From positions 132,854,001 through 132,918,000 of the forward strand of contig CP142453.1 in assembly GCA_038049695.1 (NCBI GenBank): a stretch of 64,000 nt of DNA. Reading direction: 5' to 3'. This document shows positions 46,800-59,219 of the stretch, in pieces. The translations under genes and the position numbers were made by a program. The first letter of the stretch is position 1. Every line of letters starts with the position of its first letter. The notes under the pieces were generated by a model, which was given only the letters and a program-made list of their open reading frames with translations, searched no databases and was not told where the DNA came from. Source of the DNA: Cinnamomum chago (taxonomy: Eukaryota > Streptophyta > Magnoliopsida > Laurales > Lauraceae).

Positions 46800-47356
46800 T
46801 GCAAGGGATCGATGGTTATTGGTTGTAATCTCTTACAACATTTTTTAGGGAGTGTATCAGAATTCTATTACGATCCAACTTTTAATTTCAAATTCTGCTA
46901 ATCATATGAATGATTTTATATATAAAAAAATCCCGTGCATTGAAGTTAGATATTATCCTTTTGGAAGACCTACATCCCAAGTCTAATAGAAGACTACAAA
47001 GTTCTCTTGTTTCTGGTGTTGAAAGTGCCCCACAAGCTTTGTCCCATTCTAATTTTTCAGAAGTTGTAGTTTACTGCTCACAGCTTTTGCAGTAGAGACC
47101 CAGCATAGTTTTTTATTTTTTTATTTTTTTTGTTTTTTCTTCCTTTGTTTTAACCGTTGCTGAAAGAGACAAATCCTTTGTAAGTGTTTGTAAGGTGTTG
47201 ATGTCAGCTGACATCTGATTTCACCTATGTGAGGTGCACGTATGTGCAGAACTCACTCAAAGGAGGGGACTGGTACACCTGGTCCCGACTATTTTAAGAT
47301 AAGCTACATGAGATCTGCTTCTCCATTTGGTCTACCTTACGTTAAATTTTTAGATA
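46800..47356. other. P450 downstream spacer, copy 2, left of the Copia element
   Basis: Counterpart of 36364-36905, with a few substitutions and a longer T-rich tract near 47110. No gene recognised. Confidence 0.6.
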
Positions 47357-47361
47357 AGTTG

Positions 47362-48214
47362 TGTTGGGTTTTTTTTAGTTTCAAAAATTCTAAAGGATGT
47401 TTTTGTAAAAGTTGTTTTGTCTTTTCTCTTGTTGCTTTATGGGTTGTGTAGGCTTATGGAAAACAACACATCCCACATTGCTCAAGTTCAACTTTTGAGG
47501 TGGGTTTATATGTGTTTTCATTCCTTTACACTTTAAGAATAGTTGAAGGCTTTTGCCATGGGCCCTATGCGCGCACGCGAGCCAGGCCCAACCCGGGGTG
47601 CTGGGTCCGGAAAACGTTTAACCGGGCGTGCGTCCGCGACGCGCATCCGGTCGGCTGGCCTAGAAGAGGGACCCATATATTGATATAGATTTTTTAATGA
47701 TGATTTTAAACCTTCCTTTAATCGCTGCTAACGTTGTGAAATTAAACTGTTTTTAACCTGTTTTTAAAACTGTTTTAATGTGGATTAAATATGGCCCAAC
47801 GGAATACTAATCCAATATATATTAGGGCCATCTGCGCATTTGAAAAATATAGAAAAAACCCGTTTTCCTCTTCTTCTTCTTCTCTCTGTTTTTTCCCTCT
47901 GAGCATTGACAAAAGGGAGTCTGCTACATTCGGGCCTGAGTTGCGAACAGAGCCTGAAGCGAGAAGGCCGTTGTATCCTGGGGGCAGTTCTGCTGAGAAC
48001 CTTCGCATCTGGGAATAGAATCCAGGGGGCGGAACTCGTCCTAAAGAGAGCGTCATCAGACGTGCCTCGGTCACAGATCTTCTACTGTTGCTGATCTACG
48101 CTCTTCTTTTTCCGCCTACAAGTCACAGTTGCAGCCTTCTTCAATCGGGTACTTTCGTTCCATTTACATTCTGTTTTACAGAACCATCTGCTCTGTAGCC
48201 AGTAGTTTTCAACA
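47362..48214 (+). repeat. Copia 5' LTR (853 bp)
   Basis: Starts TGTTGGGTTTT and ends TTTTCAACA. Relative to the 3' LTR it lacks a GC-rich segment after GCGCATCC and a hairpin segment (AAATGGCAA..TTGCCATTT), and differs in the run around 47728-47775. Confidence 0.9.
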
Positions 48215-48241
48215 ATTTTAGGACGATTTGCCTCTCCTGCT

Positions 48242-51200
48242 ATGGCTACTTCTGCTATCAAGTTCATGCACCGGGACCTAGTTCGGTTGGATAACTTTGA
48301 TGGATCTAATTTTCGACGTTGGCAGCAGAAAGTCTTATTTCTGCTGACATCTTTGAAAATTGCATATGTCCTTACCGAACCATGCCCTGATCGTGAAGAA
48401 GGACCAGGTGGCTCTTATGCACGGAAGAAATGGAAAGAAAACGATTACCTGTGCAAGAGCCATATCTTAAACCTTGTAGCAGACAACATCTATAACATGT
48501 ATTCTGAAGCCCGATCTGCTAAAGACCTCTGGAGAGATCTTGATAAAAAATATAAAACAGAGGAGTCTGGAGCTAAGAAATATGCGGTTGGTCGCTATCT
48601 GAATTTCAAGATGGTAGATGACAAACCCATTCTTCCTCAAGTACATGATTTACAAACTATTGTTAATGAAATTGTTAAAGAAGGGATCCGAATCGATGAA
48701 CAGTTCCAAGTGGCTACAATTATTGAAAAACTACCACCCACTTGGAAGGATATACAGAAAACCCTTCGACACAAGAGAAGGGACTATTCTTTGGAGCGCC
48801 TTCAGCGCTACTTGAGAATTGAGGAAGAAGCCCGAAATAGTGATCAGAAGGATTTGGCTGAGAATGGTGGCAGAATAAACTTAGCTGAATTTAAATCACA
48901 AGGTGATGGTGAAAAGAAAGGGAAATTTGACCAAAATCTGAGCAGGAATAAGCAGTCTAATCCTTCCTTTAAGAGGAAGAATTCGAAGCAAAACCAGAAC
49001 AAAAAGTTCAGTAATCAAGGCCAGAACAAAAATCAAGGGACTGTCAAGCCACAGGCTAAAGGCAGTTGCTTTGTTTGTGGCAAGCCTGGACACTTTGCAA
49101 GAGAATGTCGTCACCGGAAAAAAGGTCCACAACAATATCAAGCAACCAAGCCTCAAGCTAATGTTGCTGAAGCCGAACAGTTTGTTGCTGTTCTGTCTGA
49201 GGTAAATGCTGTCAGCACAGCAAAGAGCGAAGGATGGTGGATTGACACTGGTGCAACCAACCATGTCACTTTTGACAGAAATCAGTTCAAGACCTATGAG
49301 AAGGTCACGAATGATTGTAAACTCGCTCTGGGAACTACCGTTACTACTCAAGTAATCGGTAAAGGGAAGGTTGAAATTCAGTTCACTTCCGGGAAGACGG
49401 TAACACTGCTGAACGTCTTTCATGCACCAGAATTAAGAAAGAACCTTGTGTTTGGTTATCTTCTTAATAAGGCCGGATTTAAACAGGTAATAGAATCCGA
49501 CCAATTTGTGATCACCAAGAAAGGTGTATTTGTGGGTAAGGGTTATGCATGTGAGAATATGTTTAAACTGAATATTGTCAATAATAATATTGCATCTTCT
49601 TCTGCTTATATTATCGCTTCAGTTGATGAATGGCATGGTAGATTAGGTCACATTAATTTCAGAACTATGAGAAATATGAGTAATGATGGATTAATTGATA
49701 AATATGATGATGATCATAAGAAATGTATTATATGCTCTCAATCCAAAATTACTCGTAAGCCATTTAAACATGTGGAAAGGGAATCAGCCTTACTTCAATT
49801 GGTTCATTCTGATATATGTGATCTAAGTAAAACTATGACTAGAGGTGGTAAATATTATTTTATTACTTTTATTGATGATTGTTCTAGGTATTCTTATGTA
49901 TACTTATTAAGAACTAAAGATGAAGCACTATCTAAATTTCAAGTTTATGTGACTGAAGTTGAAAATAAACTGAATAGAAAGGTAGTGACATTCAGAAGTG
50001 ATAGAGGTGGAGAATACACCTCAAAAGGTTTTTTAGACTATTGTGAATCTAAAGGAATTAAGAGAACTTGTACTGCCCCATATACACCCCAACAAAATGG
50101 TATAGCAGAAAGGAAAAATAGGACTTTGATTGAAATGGTTAATTCTATGTTAATATCATCTGGGAGTCCTAAAAACTTATGGGGTGAAGCACTGTTGACT
50201 GCCTGTTACATCTTAAATAGAGTTTTACATTCTAAAACTAATAGAACACCTTTTGAGATTTGGGAAGGGAGAAAGCCTAACCTTAGATACTTTAGAGTTT
50301 GGGGGTGTTTAGCACATGTCAGGATAGTAGATCCAAAAAGACCTAAATTAGGACCCCACTCATGGGAGTGTGTTTTCATTGGCTATGCACAAGATAGTGC
50401 TGCCTACAGATTCATGAAATTAGAAGATCTAAGCCTAGTTGAATCTAGAGATGCAGACTTCTTTGAAGACCTTTTTCCTTTTAAAACTAAGTTTACATCA
50501 GAACCTTCTTCATTGAATAGAGTATTAGGAACTCATGAGGAAGAGGAATCTCAACCTAGAAGGAGTAAGAGACAAAGAACAGCTACTAGTTTTGGTCCTG
50601 ACTTTGAAACCTATCTAGTAGAGGAAGATCCATTTACTTTCCAGGAGGCTATGACTGCTCATGATGCTGTCTTTTGGAAGGAAGCATTAGATGATGAAAT
50701 TGAATCTATTTTAGCCAATAATACCTGGGAATTAACTGACTTATCTTTAGGTACTAAACCTTTAGGGTGCAAGTGGGTTCTCAAGAAAAAACTTAGGCCA
50801 GATGGGTCAATAGAGAAATATAAAGCCAGGCTAGTAGCCAAAGGCTTTAGGCAAAAAGAAGGAATTGACTTCTTTGATACTTATTCCCCTGTGTCTAGAA
50901 TCAGTTCTATTAGACTCTTGATTGCTATTGCTGCTGTTCATAATTTGATTATACATCAGATGGATGTAAAAACTGCTTTTCTAAATGGAGATTTGGAAGA
51001 GGAAATTTATATGGATCAACCAGAAGGCTATGTCATAAAAGGACAAGAACATAAGGTGTGTAAATTAATAAAGTCCCTATATGGACTAAAACAAGCACCT
51101 AAACAGTGGCATATGAAATTTGATGAAGTAATTCTATCTTATGGCTTCAAAATAAACGAAGCTGAAAAATGTATTTATTATAAATCTAATGGTTGTTCAA

Positions 51201-52174
51201 CAATTATAATATGCTTATATGTTGATGATTTACTTATATTTGGCTCTGACATGGAAAGCATCAAAGATATAAAGAGACTTCTCTCTCATAACTTTGATAT
51301 GAAAGACTTGGGAGAAGCAAATGTAATATTGGGAATTAAAATTATAAGAGATGATTCTGGAATCAAGTTATCCCAATCACATTACATTGAAAAAATATTG
51401 AGGAAATATGATCATTTTGATTGTAAACCAGTGTCTACTCCTTTTGATCCTAGTATTAAATTAGTAAAAAATGATGGTCAATGTGTATCTCAACTTGATT
51501 ATGCAAGTGTAATTGGTAGCTTAATGTATGCTATGAATTGTACTCGTCCTGATATAGCTTATGCAGTCAGTAAATTGAGTAGATATACCAGTAACCCTGG
51601 TATAGAACATTGGAAAGCTGTATCTAGAGTACTTAAGTATTTAAAGAATACTATAGACTATGCATTGTATTATTCTGGTTATCCACCTGTAGTTGAGTGT
51701 TACAGCGATGCTGACTGGAATTCAGACTTAGATGATTCTAAGTCTACAAGTGGATATATTTTCACTTTGGGAGGAGCTGCAGTATCTTGGAAATCAAAGA
51801 AACAAACTGCAATTTCTCATTCCACTAAAGATTCAGAATTCCTGGCTCTAGGAGCTGCTGCGATGGAATCTGAATGGATTAGAAATTTATTATTTGATAT
51901 TCCTTTGTGGACTAAACCTATTCCTCCTATTATTATTCATTGTGATAACACTGCAGCAATTATTACTGCTAACAATACCACGTATAATGGAAAGTCTAGA
52001 CAAGTGCGACTACAACATAGCTATGTGAGACAATTACTCAGTGGAGGAGTAATTTCAATTGATTATGTGAGATCAAAGGATAACTTAGCAGATCCTTTGA
52101 CAAGAGGCCTTGCAAGGGAAAAAATTAAAGAAACAACTAAAGGGATGGGTCTTAAGCCCATAAATCATCAATAG
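48242..52174 (+). CDS. Copia polyprotein (gag-protease-integrase-RT-RNase H), 1310 aa
   Basis: A single open frame encodes everything needed for retrotransposition, in the Copia order. Gag with an N-terminal [15 protein letters not shown] motif covers about 1-230; the CCHC knuckle [14 protein letters not shown] is near 276-289. The protease active site [10 protein letters not shown] is near 333. The integrase has [10 protein letters not shown] (about 463), a Cys pair (CIIC) near 498 and the catalytic D, D and E in HSDICD (about 521), RSDRGGEY (about 586) and NGIAERKN (about 622). RT has [22 protein letters not shown] and the YVDD box near 993; RNase H has YSDADWN near 1154 and DSEFLAL. No stop or frameshift. 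The start lies only 27 bases after the 5' LTR. Length is normal for an intact Copia; the lineage is not assigned. Confidence 0.95.
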   Translation: MATSAIKFMHRDLVRLDNFDGSNFRRWQQKVLFLLTSLKIAYVLTEPCPDREEGPGGSYARKKWKENDYLCKSHILNLVADNIYNMYSEARSAKDLWRDLDKKYKTEESGAKKYAVGRYLNFKMVDDKPILPQVHDLQTIVNEIVKEGIRIDEQFQVATIIEKLPPTWKDIQKTLRHKRRDYSLERLQRYLRIEEEARNSDQKDLAENGGRINLAEFKSQGDGEKKGKFDQNLSRNKQSNPSFKRKNSKQNQNKKFSNQGQNKNQGTVKPQAKGSCFVCGKPGHFARECRHRKKGPQQYQATKPQANVAEAEQFVAVLSEVNAVSTAKSEGWWIDTGATNHVTFDRNQFKTYEKVTNDCKLALGTTVTTQVIGKGKVEIQFTSGKTVTLLNVFHAPELRKNLVFGYLLNKAGFKQVIESDQFVITKKGVFVGKGYACENMFKLNIVNNNIASSSAYIIASVDEWHGRLGHINFRTMRNMSNDGLIDKYDDDHKKCIICSQSKITRKPFKHVERESALLQLVHSDICDLSKTMTRGGKYYFITFIDDCSRYSYVYLLRTKDEALSKFQVYVTEVENKLNRKVVTFRSDRGGEYTSKGFLDYCESKGIKRTCTAPYTPQQNGIAERKNRTLIEMVNSMLISSGSPKNLWGEALLTACYILNRVLHSKTNRTPFEIWEGRKPNLRYFRVWGCLAHVRIVDPKRPKLGPHSWECVFIGYAQDSAAYRFMKLEDLSLVESRDADFFEDLFPFKTKFTSEPSSLNRVLGTHEEEESQPRRSKRQRTATSFGPDFETYLVEEDPFTFQEAMTAHDAVFWKEALDDEIESILANNTWELTDLSLGTKPLGCKWVLKKKLRPDGSIEKYKARLVAKGFRQKEGIDFFDTYSPVSRISSIRLLIAIAAVHNLIIHQMDVKTAFLNGDLEEEIYMDQPEGYVIKGQEHKVCKLIKSLYGLKQAPKQWHMKFDEVILSYGFKINEAEKCIYYKSNGCSTIIICLYVDDLLIFGSDMESIKDIKRLLSHNFDMKDLGEANVILGIKIIRDDSGIKLSQSHYIEKILRKYDHFDCKPVSTPFDPSIKLVKNDGQCVSQLDYASVIGSLMYAMNCTRPDIAYAVSKLSRYTSNPGIEHWKAVSRVLKYLKNTIDYALYYSGYPPVVECYSDADWNSDLDDSKSTSGYIFTLGGAAVSWKSKKQTAISHSTKDSEFLALGAAAMESEWIRNLLFDIPLWTKPIPPIIIHCDNTAAIITANNTTYNGKSRQVRLQHSYVRQLLSGGVISIDYVRSKDNLADPLTRGLAREKIKETTKGMGLKPINHQ

Positions 52175-52695
52175 TGGGAACCCAACCTAATGACCGGAGA
52201 TCCCGAGAATTAGGTTCAATGGGAAAAACAAGCTATCTCGATGATGTGAAGTACCGACATATAGAGTATGATTACTCTGAACTCATCCCTGTTGTGTTTG
52301 ACTCATTTGATGGTTGGTACTTAACCTGTAGCGAATTAGGTTGAATTTAATTCTTAATGAGATCTATAGCCTATATGGTGGGGTGCACAGCTGCAGGAGC
52401 ACTCTTGATAGACTCACCTATATGAGTGTGGAAGTGGGGCCGCTTCCTATGAGAATTTGGGCAGATTCTCTAGAGCACTCATGAAATCCGGGATTAAGCA
52501 CATGGCCGTAAAGTGCTGACCTCATGACTCCAAGATCAAACTTGACATAATTTTGAACTGATATAAAAAGTTGAAGTTCAAGAACTCTTTCACTTCAACT
52601 CCTAAAGGTTTGAAATTATGTCATGACGGTAAGGTTCAAGCCTGGTCACCTTACCAGTGAAATGCTCATTAAATATTTTGAAACAAGGGGGAGAT
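52175..52695 (+). other. Copia 3' untranslated region and polypurine tract
   Basis: About 0.5 kb without open frame, ending in AACAAGGGGGAGAT (52682-52695), the usual Copia polypurine tract directly before the 3' LTR. Confidence 0.8.
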
Positions 52696-53624
52696 TGTTG
52701 GGTTTTTTTTAGTTTCAAAAATTCTAAAGGATGTTTTTGTAAAAGTTGTTTTGTCTTTTCTCTTGTTGCTTTATGGGTTGTGTAGGCTTATGGAAAACAA
52801 CACATCCCACATTGCTCAAGTTCAACTTTTGAGGTGGGTTTATATGTGTTTTCATTCCTTTACACTTTAAGAATAGTTGAAGGCTTTTGCCATGGGCCCT
52901 ATGCGCGCACGCGAGCCAGGCCCAACCCGGGGTGCTGGGTCCGGAAAACGTTTAACCGGGCGTGCGTCCGCGACGCGCATCCTGCGTGTATATCGCGCGC
53001 AGGGGGGGTGCAAATCCCGGTCGGCTGGCCTAGAAGAGGGACCCATATATTGATATAGAAATGGCAACCTTTTGCCATTTTTTTTAATGATGATTTTAAA
53101 CCTTCCTTTAATCGCTTAAAACGTTGATTAACGTTGTGAATTAATCTTTAAAACGTTGTGAATTAATGTGGATTAATCACTGTTTTAATGTGGATTAAAT
53201 ATGGCCCAACGGAATACTAATCCAATATATATTAGGGCCATCTGCGCATTTGAAAAATATAGAAAAAACCCGTTTTCCTCTTCTTCTTCTTCTCTCTGTT
53301 TTTTCCCTCTGAGCATTGACAAAAGGGAGTCTGCTACATTCGGGCCTGAGTTGCGAACAGAGCCTGAAGCGAGAAGGCCGTTGTATCCTGGGGGCAGTTC
53401 TGCTGAGAACCTTCGCATCTGGGAATAGAATCCAGGGGGCGGAACTCGTCCTAAAGAGAGCGTCATCAGACGTGCCTCGGTCACAGATCTTCTACTGTTG
53501 CTGATCTACGCTCTTCTTTTTCCGCCTACAAGTCACAGTTGCAGCCTTCTTCAATCGGGTACTTTCGTTCCATTTACATTCTGTTTTACAGAACCATCTG
53601 CTCTGTAGCCAGTAGTTTTCAACA
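52696..53624 (+). repeat. Copia 3' LTR (929 bp)
   Basis: Starts TGTTGGGTTTT and ends TTTTCAACA at the AGTTG duplication. It is 76 bases longer than the 5' LTR through several local indels and is otherwise almost identical to it. Confidence 0.9.
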
Positions 53625-53629
53625 AGTTG

Positions 53630-54234
53630 CACTTCTTCAGATCTATCTTTACTACTTTCATGCTAGTCTTCTTTAACCTGCTCCTTTCCTTGAGGGAAGG
53701 TAAGCCTACATATACAAAAAAATTCCTTGCTGGCACTATCTAAATTGAGCCTCTCTAAATTTGCCTGCAAGGTTGGTTTTACGGAGAATTTGCTTCTATA
53801 ATGATGAAATCGCCAATGCCTGAGGTCTTGTGACTTCAAAGATTGTGGAGGGAGTTTATTATTCCAGTGGGTGTAGTATGGTTGCAGTAAGTACGAGGAG
53901 AGGAACAAAATGGAGAATTTGTTTACCTATACAACCAAACTTAATTTGATCAGTGGTTGGTTCATGGAAACTCTAGAGGGTGCAATGCATAGCAAGAACA
54001 GGAATCACTCTAGGGAGGTCAGGCTATATTACCCTGATGTAAAATGTCCAAGAACTACACAACACACTCAACTCTAACAAATTTTAAAGAAGTTACAAAA
54101 TGAACACATCGACCAGTACACACCTACATGGTTCTTTTTCTCCATGATTGACCATTCATTTGCACAAGAGATGTATTCTGACGCAAGCATGGCCAAAGAT
54201 ATCACTACAGCACCATTTTCAAGACCAATTCATT
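53630..54234. other. P450 downstream spacer, copy 2, right of the Copia element
   Basis: Counterpart of 36911-37515. No gene recognised. Confidence 0.6.
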
Positions 54235-56148
54235 TCAAAGACCTAAAGAGGAGATGAAAAATAAACAGACAGAGAAGAAGGTTTGAATGAGGGTGAGACC
54301 AAGGAGAATGACTGCAGCTACCACAGAAAGAACTGCCCATGGAGTGTTGAAGTAGTTGTGTGCCAAAGCTGCCAACCCCACCAATGCCTCTTGGTCTTGC
54401 AATACAAGTTCACTCCTGTGTACATGCCACAAAGGTAATGGTCCAAGAGGTAAAGGCGGGAATGGTTGGAGGCTGCCCTGGTTAGCTTGTTGAAGAGAAG
54501 AGACACATCTTCATTGCTGCCCAACATATGTTCAGTAATGTTTTCACTGTGGAGCAATGCGATTGCGAGGTGTTGATGAGGTAATCAAGGAACAGGAACA
54601 TGTAGTAAAGAGAGGTTTCATATTTGGGCAAAGTCGTTCGAAGGTGATGAGATTTCGAAACTGACACATTGTAAAGGAGTCTGTGAAGGTGACAGGAGGT
54701 GTCAGATCCAGTAAAGGAAGAACCATAGCTCGCTATAGCGAGCGTGGCGGACGGAGGAAGCCCGGTTGGATACGAACTCTGTCTTAGAATTTGAAAAAGG
54801 ACTTCCTTCCTGATTGTATTATTCTTAGAAGTCTTATGCACGGATTTGAGGCTAAATATTGAGTGTTTCTTACAACCCAAAGAGACATAGATTATCTCTC
54901 AAGATCTAAATTAGAGATCTAATTGAGAGAAATCTTCTCTAATGATTTTTTTAAGAGTTTTGTTGCCAAATTCTCTAGAGAGTAAGTTTCTTCTACATCC
55001 CTTGTAGAAGATCATCTTCTTGCGTAAAAGATTTGATGAGTCAAGCACTGGATTGAGTCTTTTGTAATCAATGGTGTGAAGTCGTTGAAGCGTAAAGTGA
55101 CACAATGTAACTGTAGTTCTTAGGTAGGGGATATCTAGGGGGAATCTGAGTTTCTTGTAATTGCGAGATTCATAATGCTTGATTGTTAATCCATTTCGGA
55201 TATATGATTTTTCACCCGGTTAGGGTTTTCCACGTTATATTTGGTGTCCTTGTGGTGTGTGCCTTTTGAGTTTATTTTCCGCTGCATACTTCATTATTTT
55301 TTGCACACAATTGGATTGTTTTATTGAGTAGACCAATCTAGAGATCTCATACCAGATCCTTCAAAATCTATGACAAAAGGTGGGTTTTTATCACCCCCAT
55401 TGTTGAATTCAATGTCCAAGAGGCTACCCTCTTTCTTCTTGAACTTAATCCCTGCCTCTACGAGCACTATCGCACAAGGGATCATCTATCCCATTTCTTC
55501 CCTGAATCTTCTTCGAGATGACTTGGACAATTGTGTGACCTAGGAAGGAGAAATAAGTAATAAAGATGAAGCAAATGATGGACGGGTTTAGGAGGAAGAC
55601 GTATTGCAGCCTTCTAATTGTAGACACTGAGCAAGATGTAAGAAAGAAATTGGGTATGATTGGCCCTCAGTTGCAATGTAAAATATGAGCTCAAGCATGA
55701 AGAAAGGGAGCTGGTTTAATAGTAAGAGGATATCATACTGTATTTGCGGAACCAGCCAAACCATAGTGGGTACTCGTCCTCTTTATTCTCCTTGAGCCAG
55801 AGAAGGAACTCCACTATGAAGCACCCAATAAAAATTAGCATCTCCACAAACTGCTTGCGTCCAAGTTTGATGCTATTTTCATAGTAGCAGCTTCTGGCCG
55901 TCCTCTCCAACACCTTAATTCTATCAATGTAGTCCTTCAAATGATAGTTCTCGTTCCCATAGAGGATTGCTTGGACATATCGCCATTTATATATGCTTCT
56001 CCATGTCCCTGAGCTTCGTTTTACCCCAGTGGTAATGCCCAATGGAGGATATCAAGGGCTCATAAAGCCTTGTCCTCAGCTATTTGAAGAAGTGTTTCTG
56101 GGACTTATGGGTTGGAAGTTGTGTGGGGTCATTTCATAATTACAGATT
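54235..56148 (-). pseudogene. DUF247/UPF0481 protein, degenerate, copy 2
   Basis: Same broken gene as 37516-39428, with the same order of conserved pieces, the same 650-bp insertion (54710-55359) and the same Tat LTR at the N-terminal end. Few substitutions separate the two, for example IDRIKVLERT here against IDRIKLLERT in copy 1. The shared damage shows that decay preceded the duplication. Confidence 0.88.
54710..55359. mobile_element. 650-bp insertion in DUF247, copy 2
   Basis: Identical in length and boundaries to 37991-38640, with CAGATCC at 54703-54709 and 55353-55359. Confidence 0.5.
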
Positions 56149-56787
56149 TGTGGGGGACCGCTCCCCAATTCCAGGATTATCCCTGGTCTCGGTGTTGAGC
56201 CAGCTCAATAGAAGCGCCAGTTCGGGGAAGCGCGGAGTCCGTCTCGGTGGCCACGCCTACGGATGTCCACCCCGGTCTCGGTCCTAGCTTGATCTCGGTC
56301 TGCTGTCATTCAGCCATAAATGCAACTATAAATGCACTGCCATGACGGTGGACGACGACTGACAAGTAGAGTGGGCGCCGGACCTAGATAAGTGGCACGC
56401 CTTATCTCAGGGTTACATCCACAGGCATAGGGGATGGCCCGATGGGACACTCACTTTTTACCTACCCCCACTCAGGAGAGAAAGTACATACTGATGGGAC
56501 TTTCATCTCTCCCTAAGGGTCCACTCCAATGAGACTCCCACGTCTATATAATGCATGGAGAAAAACGACAGGAGGTAAGCAGTAAGCCTGACCTATACTT
56601 TTTCTTCCCGATTTCTCTCTCAGTTACCAAGCTAACTTAGCCATCGGAATGCCCTCGGCTACCCACAGCCAGGGGCCCTGACTCTTGTTCTTCCTTTCAG
56701 GTCACCGGACGCTGATCCTTTCCAAGAATCATCAAATTAAGAGTTTAATCCTCTCCAAACTAAGTTCGTAATTTTTAGGCACTTACA
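56149..56787 (+). repeat. Tat-lineage Gypsy LTR, copy 2
   Basis: A 639-bp LTR, nearly identical to 39429-40067, followed by the same primer-binding site at 56790-56806. Confidence 0.8.
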
Positions 56788-56841
56788 GTTGGCGCCGTCT
56801 GTGGGAACAGAATCTCTACCAAAACCAAACCTGCAAAAGCC

Positions 56842-58785
56842 ATGCCTCTAAAAACCAAATACGGCGGCGAGGGATCGTCAAAGTCCCGGAGAGCGTCATC
56901 CTTTCCTCCGCCGGAACAACCCCCATTTCCACCGTTTTCGCAGCCTCAGCCGCCCCAGCCAGTACCTCCAGTGCTACCCACTGGCGTTCACTCTGCTCTT
57001 CTTCCCATTCTGGGTCCAGCGGAGGTTCCCCCCGTCCAACAGGAGTTGCCAGGGATTCCCCGCCAGAGAAAGTCCGGAGGAAATTCCGGCCCCATGTACA
57101 CAGAGGGTGTTGTCCAGTCGGATTCCTCATCTCGACCTATGACAACACTCCCCCGGCGTAACGACCGCCATGAGGCTACTCACCCCCTAGATGATCAGCC
57201 ACCTAGGGGCTCGCAGCGGAATGTCTCCCCACCAAATCCTCGACGACGAGGCAAAACCCTTGTCCGAGCAAAATCCCATCACTCTTATCATCGCATTCAC
57301 AATGACGATCAGTCCTTTCATCGGGCCCATGGAGGAGAAGACGACCCCCTGCTTGATGAGCTCGATGCCCAGAATCGGGTCCTCCAAGAGAAAGAGGAGT
57401 TGATTCGTCGTCTCCGAGAGCAGCTTGAGGCAAATGATAGAAGAACTCTTGCTCCACCTCCCAGGCGACAGCAACACCGTTCGGACAGCCGGGACTTGAG
57501 ACAGGTCCTCAACGACAGAAGACGAAATCGCTGCGAAGAAGAAGGCTCAAGCAGCAGCTATCTGCGTAGCAATCTCGGGGGGTCGCGTCGCGAGCCAGAA
57601 TCCCCGAGGCCAGAGAACATGACGGGCCTGAGGGAGCTGCTCGACCACTATGTAAAACAAGAGGTCCAGGCCCGGATGACCAAGATCGGCTTCTCCCGAG
57701 ACCAATCAGAGGCGTGTGATGCAGAAGACCAGGGCATGTCCCCCTTCTCCCAGGAAATAAAAGACTTCTCTCTCCCCGAGAGATTTAGCGTGCCGAGGTT
57801 CGTCCTCTATGACGGGACCTCGAATCCAGAAGCGCACCTATGACATTTCACTCAGCGGATGTCGGTGTGGGGAGATGTCGGCCACCTTAACTACAGGGTC
57901 TTTTCCTCCAGTCTAGGTGACCTCCCACTCCGATGGTTCTGCGCGCTCCCTCCTGGATTGGTCTCGAGTTGGCGGCAGCTCCGAAGCTCCTTCGTTGAGA
58001 AGTTCCAAGCGCACCGTGTCATCCCGAAGACGGGTGGCAACCTCATGGCGATTCGTATGAAGGACAGTGAGAGCATTATTGCGTTCACCAGGAGATTCTG
58101 GACGATCTATAGCCAGATCACGGACGCTAAGGACGACATCGCCATCATGTGTTTTCGGCAGGCGTTGCTCTTAGGCAATGAGCTCCGCAGAGACCTGGTC
58201 CAGACCCCCGTGACCACAATGAAGGCGCTAATGGCCAGGGTGAATCAGTACATCGAACAAGAGGAGGACGAAGCTCATGGCAAGGAGCGGTTCGGCCTCT
58301 CGCAGAAGGGCCAAACCTCCAAAGGAGAGGGGACGTTCCCCAAGCAGAGGCCAGATAAATGGAGGGCCACCGCCAGTTCGGCAACCTTCTCCACCTCGAT
58401 CTTTGGTAGCAGCAAGAGACCAAAGTTTAATCCTACCAGGCCGGCCGGAGATCCTTACAGGGCCGTCAATGTTATCTTTAAAGAGCCCATTTACAGACTC
58501 CTAGGCAAGATCAAAGCAGAACCTTACTTCCAGTGGCCACAGCCGATGAAGGGCGACCCATCTACCCGAGACCGGAGCAAGAATTGTTCTTACCATAAGC
58601 AACATGGGCACATGACTGAGGACTGCATGACCCTGAAGTCCCACCTCGAGAAGCTCGTCAGGAATGGACACCTTCGGGAGTATATCAAAGAAGGAGAAAT
58701 GATCAACCAGGCTCAGCAGCGCGCTCCACCACCTCCACCCGATGATGATCAAGACAGCGACGGGCCAGTGGGTAACCAGAAATGA
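56842..58785 (+). pseudogene. Tat-lineage gag, copy 2, one internal stop, cut at the junction
   Basis: Same frame and domain order as 40122-42065. The TGA at 57841-57843 is shared with copy 1, but the second stop is absent: this copy reads CAG where copy 1 reads TAG. The part after the stop is open for 308 codons from 57859 and ends at 58785, 14 bases beyond the junction with copy 3. Protease and pol are absent. Confidence 0.88.
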
Positions 58786-59187
58786 CTCTCTTATTTCATA
58801 GAAATTGAATTGGGGTTGGAAATAAAAATCCAATCATCACCTTAGTAATTCAAATCCTATAAAAGTCAATCTTTTCGTCTACATCTCTACCTCCCCTCAC
58901 CTTATATCCTACATACCTTACCCTTTTAATACTTTTTCGGTGAAGCTCGTTTGACCCTGACTTCCTTTGTATTTAATTTTATGTATTCTATGCAAACATA
59001 TGGGCCCTAAAGGTACATAAGCTCTCTGTTATAATGAAATCATCTTGTCCGTGATTAGCTATTAGTTGTGATATTGGTTATTGCTTAACTAATAGGTAGT
59101 ATAATACATGAATAAAAACTTCTTCTTTTTCACTTTTCCTTCCTTTATACAAGAATCATTATACGTTTTATTAATTTCCTTCTACAA

Positions 59188-59219
<32 letters not shown>

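Larger units (their letters stand above)
47357..53629 (+). mobile_element. Intact Copia LTR retrotransposon
   Basis: Complete element: LTR 47362-48214, polyprotein 48242-52174, polypurine tract 52684-52695, LTR 52696-53624, flanked by the 5-bp duplication AGTTG (47357-47361 and 53625-53629). The uninterrupted target AGTTG is preserved in copy 1 at 36906-36910, which proves the insertion. It entered after the tandem duplication. The two LTRs match closely but differ by indels, and no standard primer-binding site follows the 5' LTR. Confidence 0.95.
42052..58771 (+). repeat. Tandem segmental duplication, copy 2 (with Copia insertion)
   Basis: Same content and order as copy 1. Its 16.7 kb shrinks to about 10.45 kb once the Copia insertion is taken out. 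The junctions at 42052 and 58772 are identical in sequence. Confidence 0.95.
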
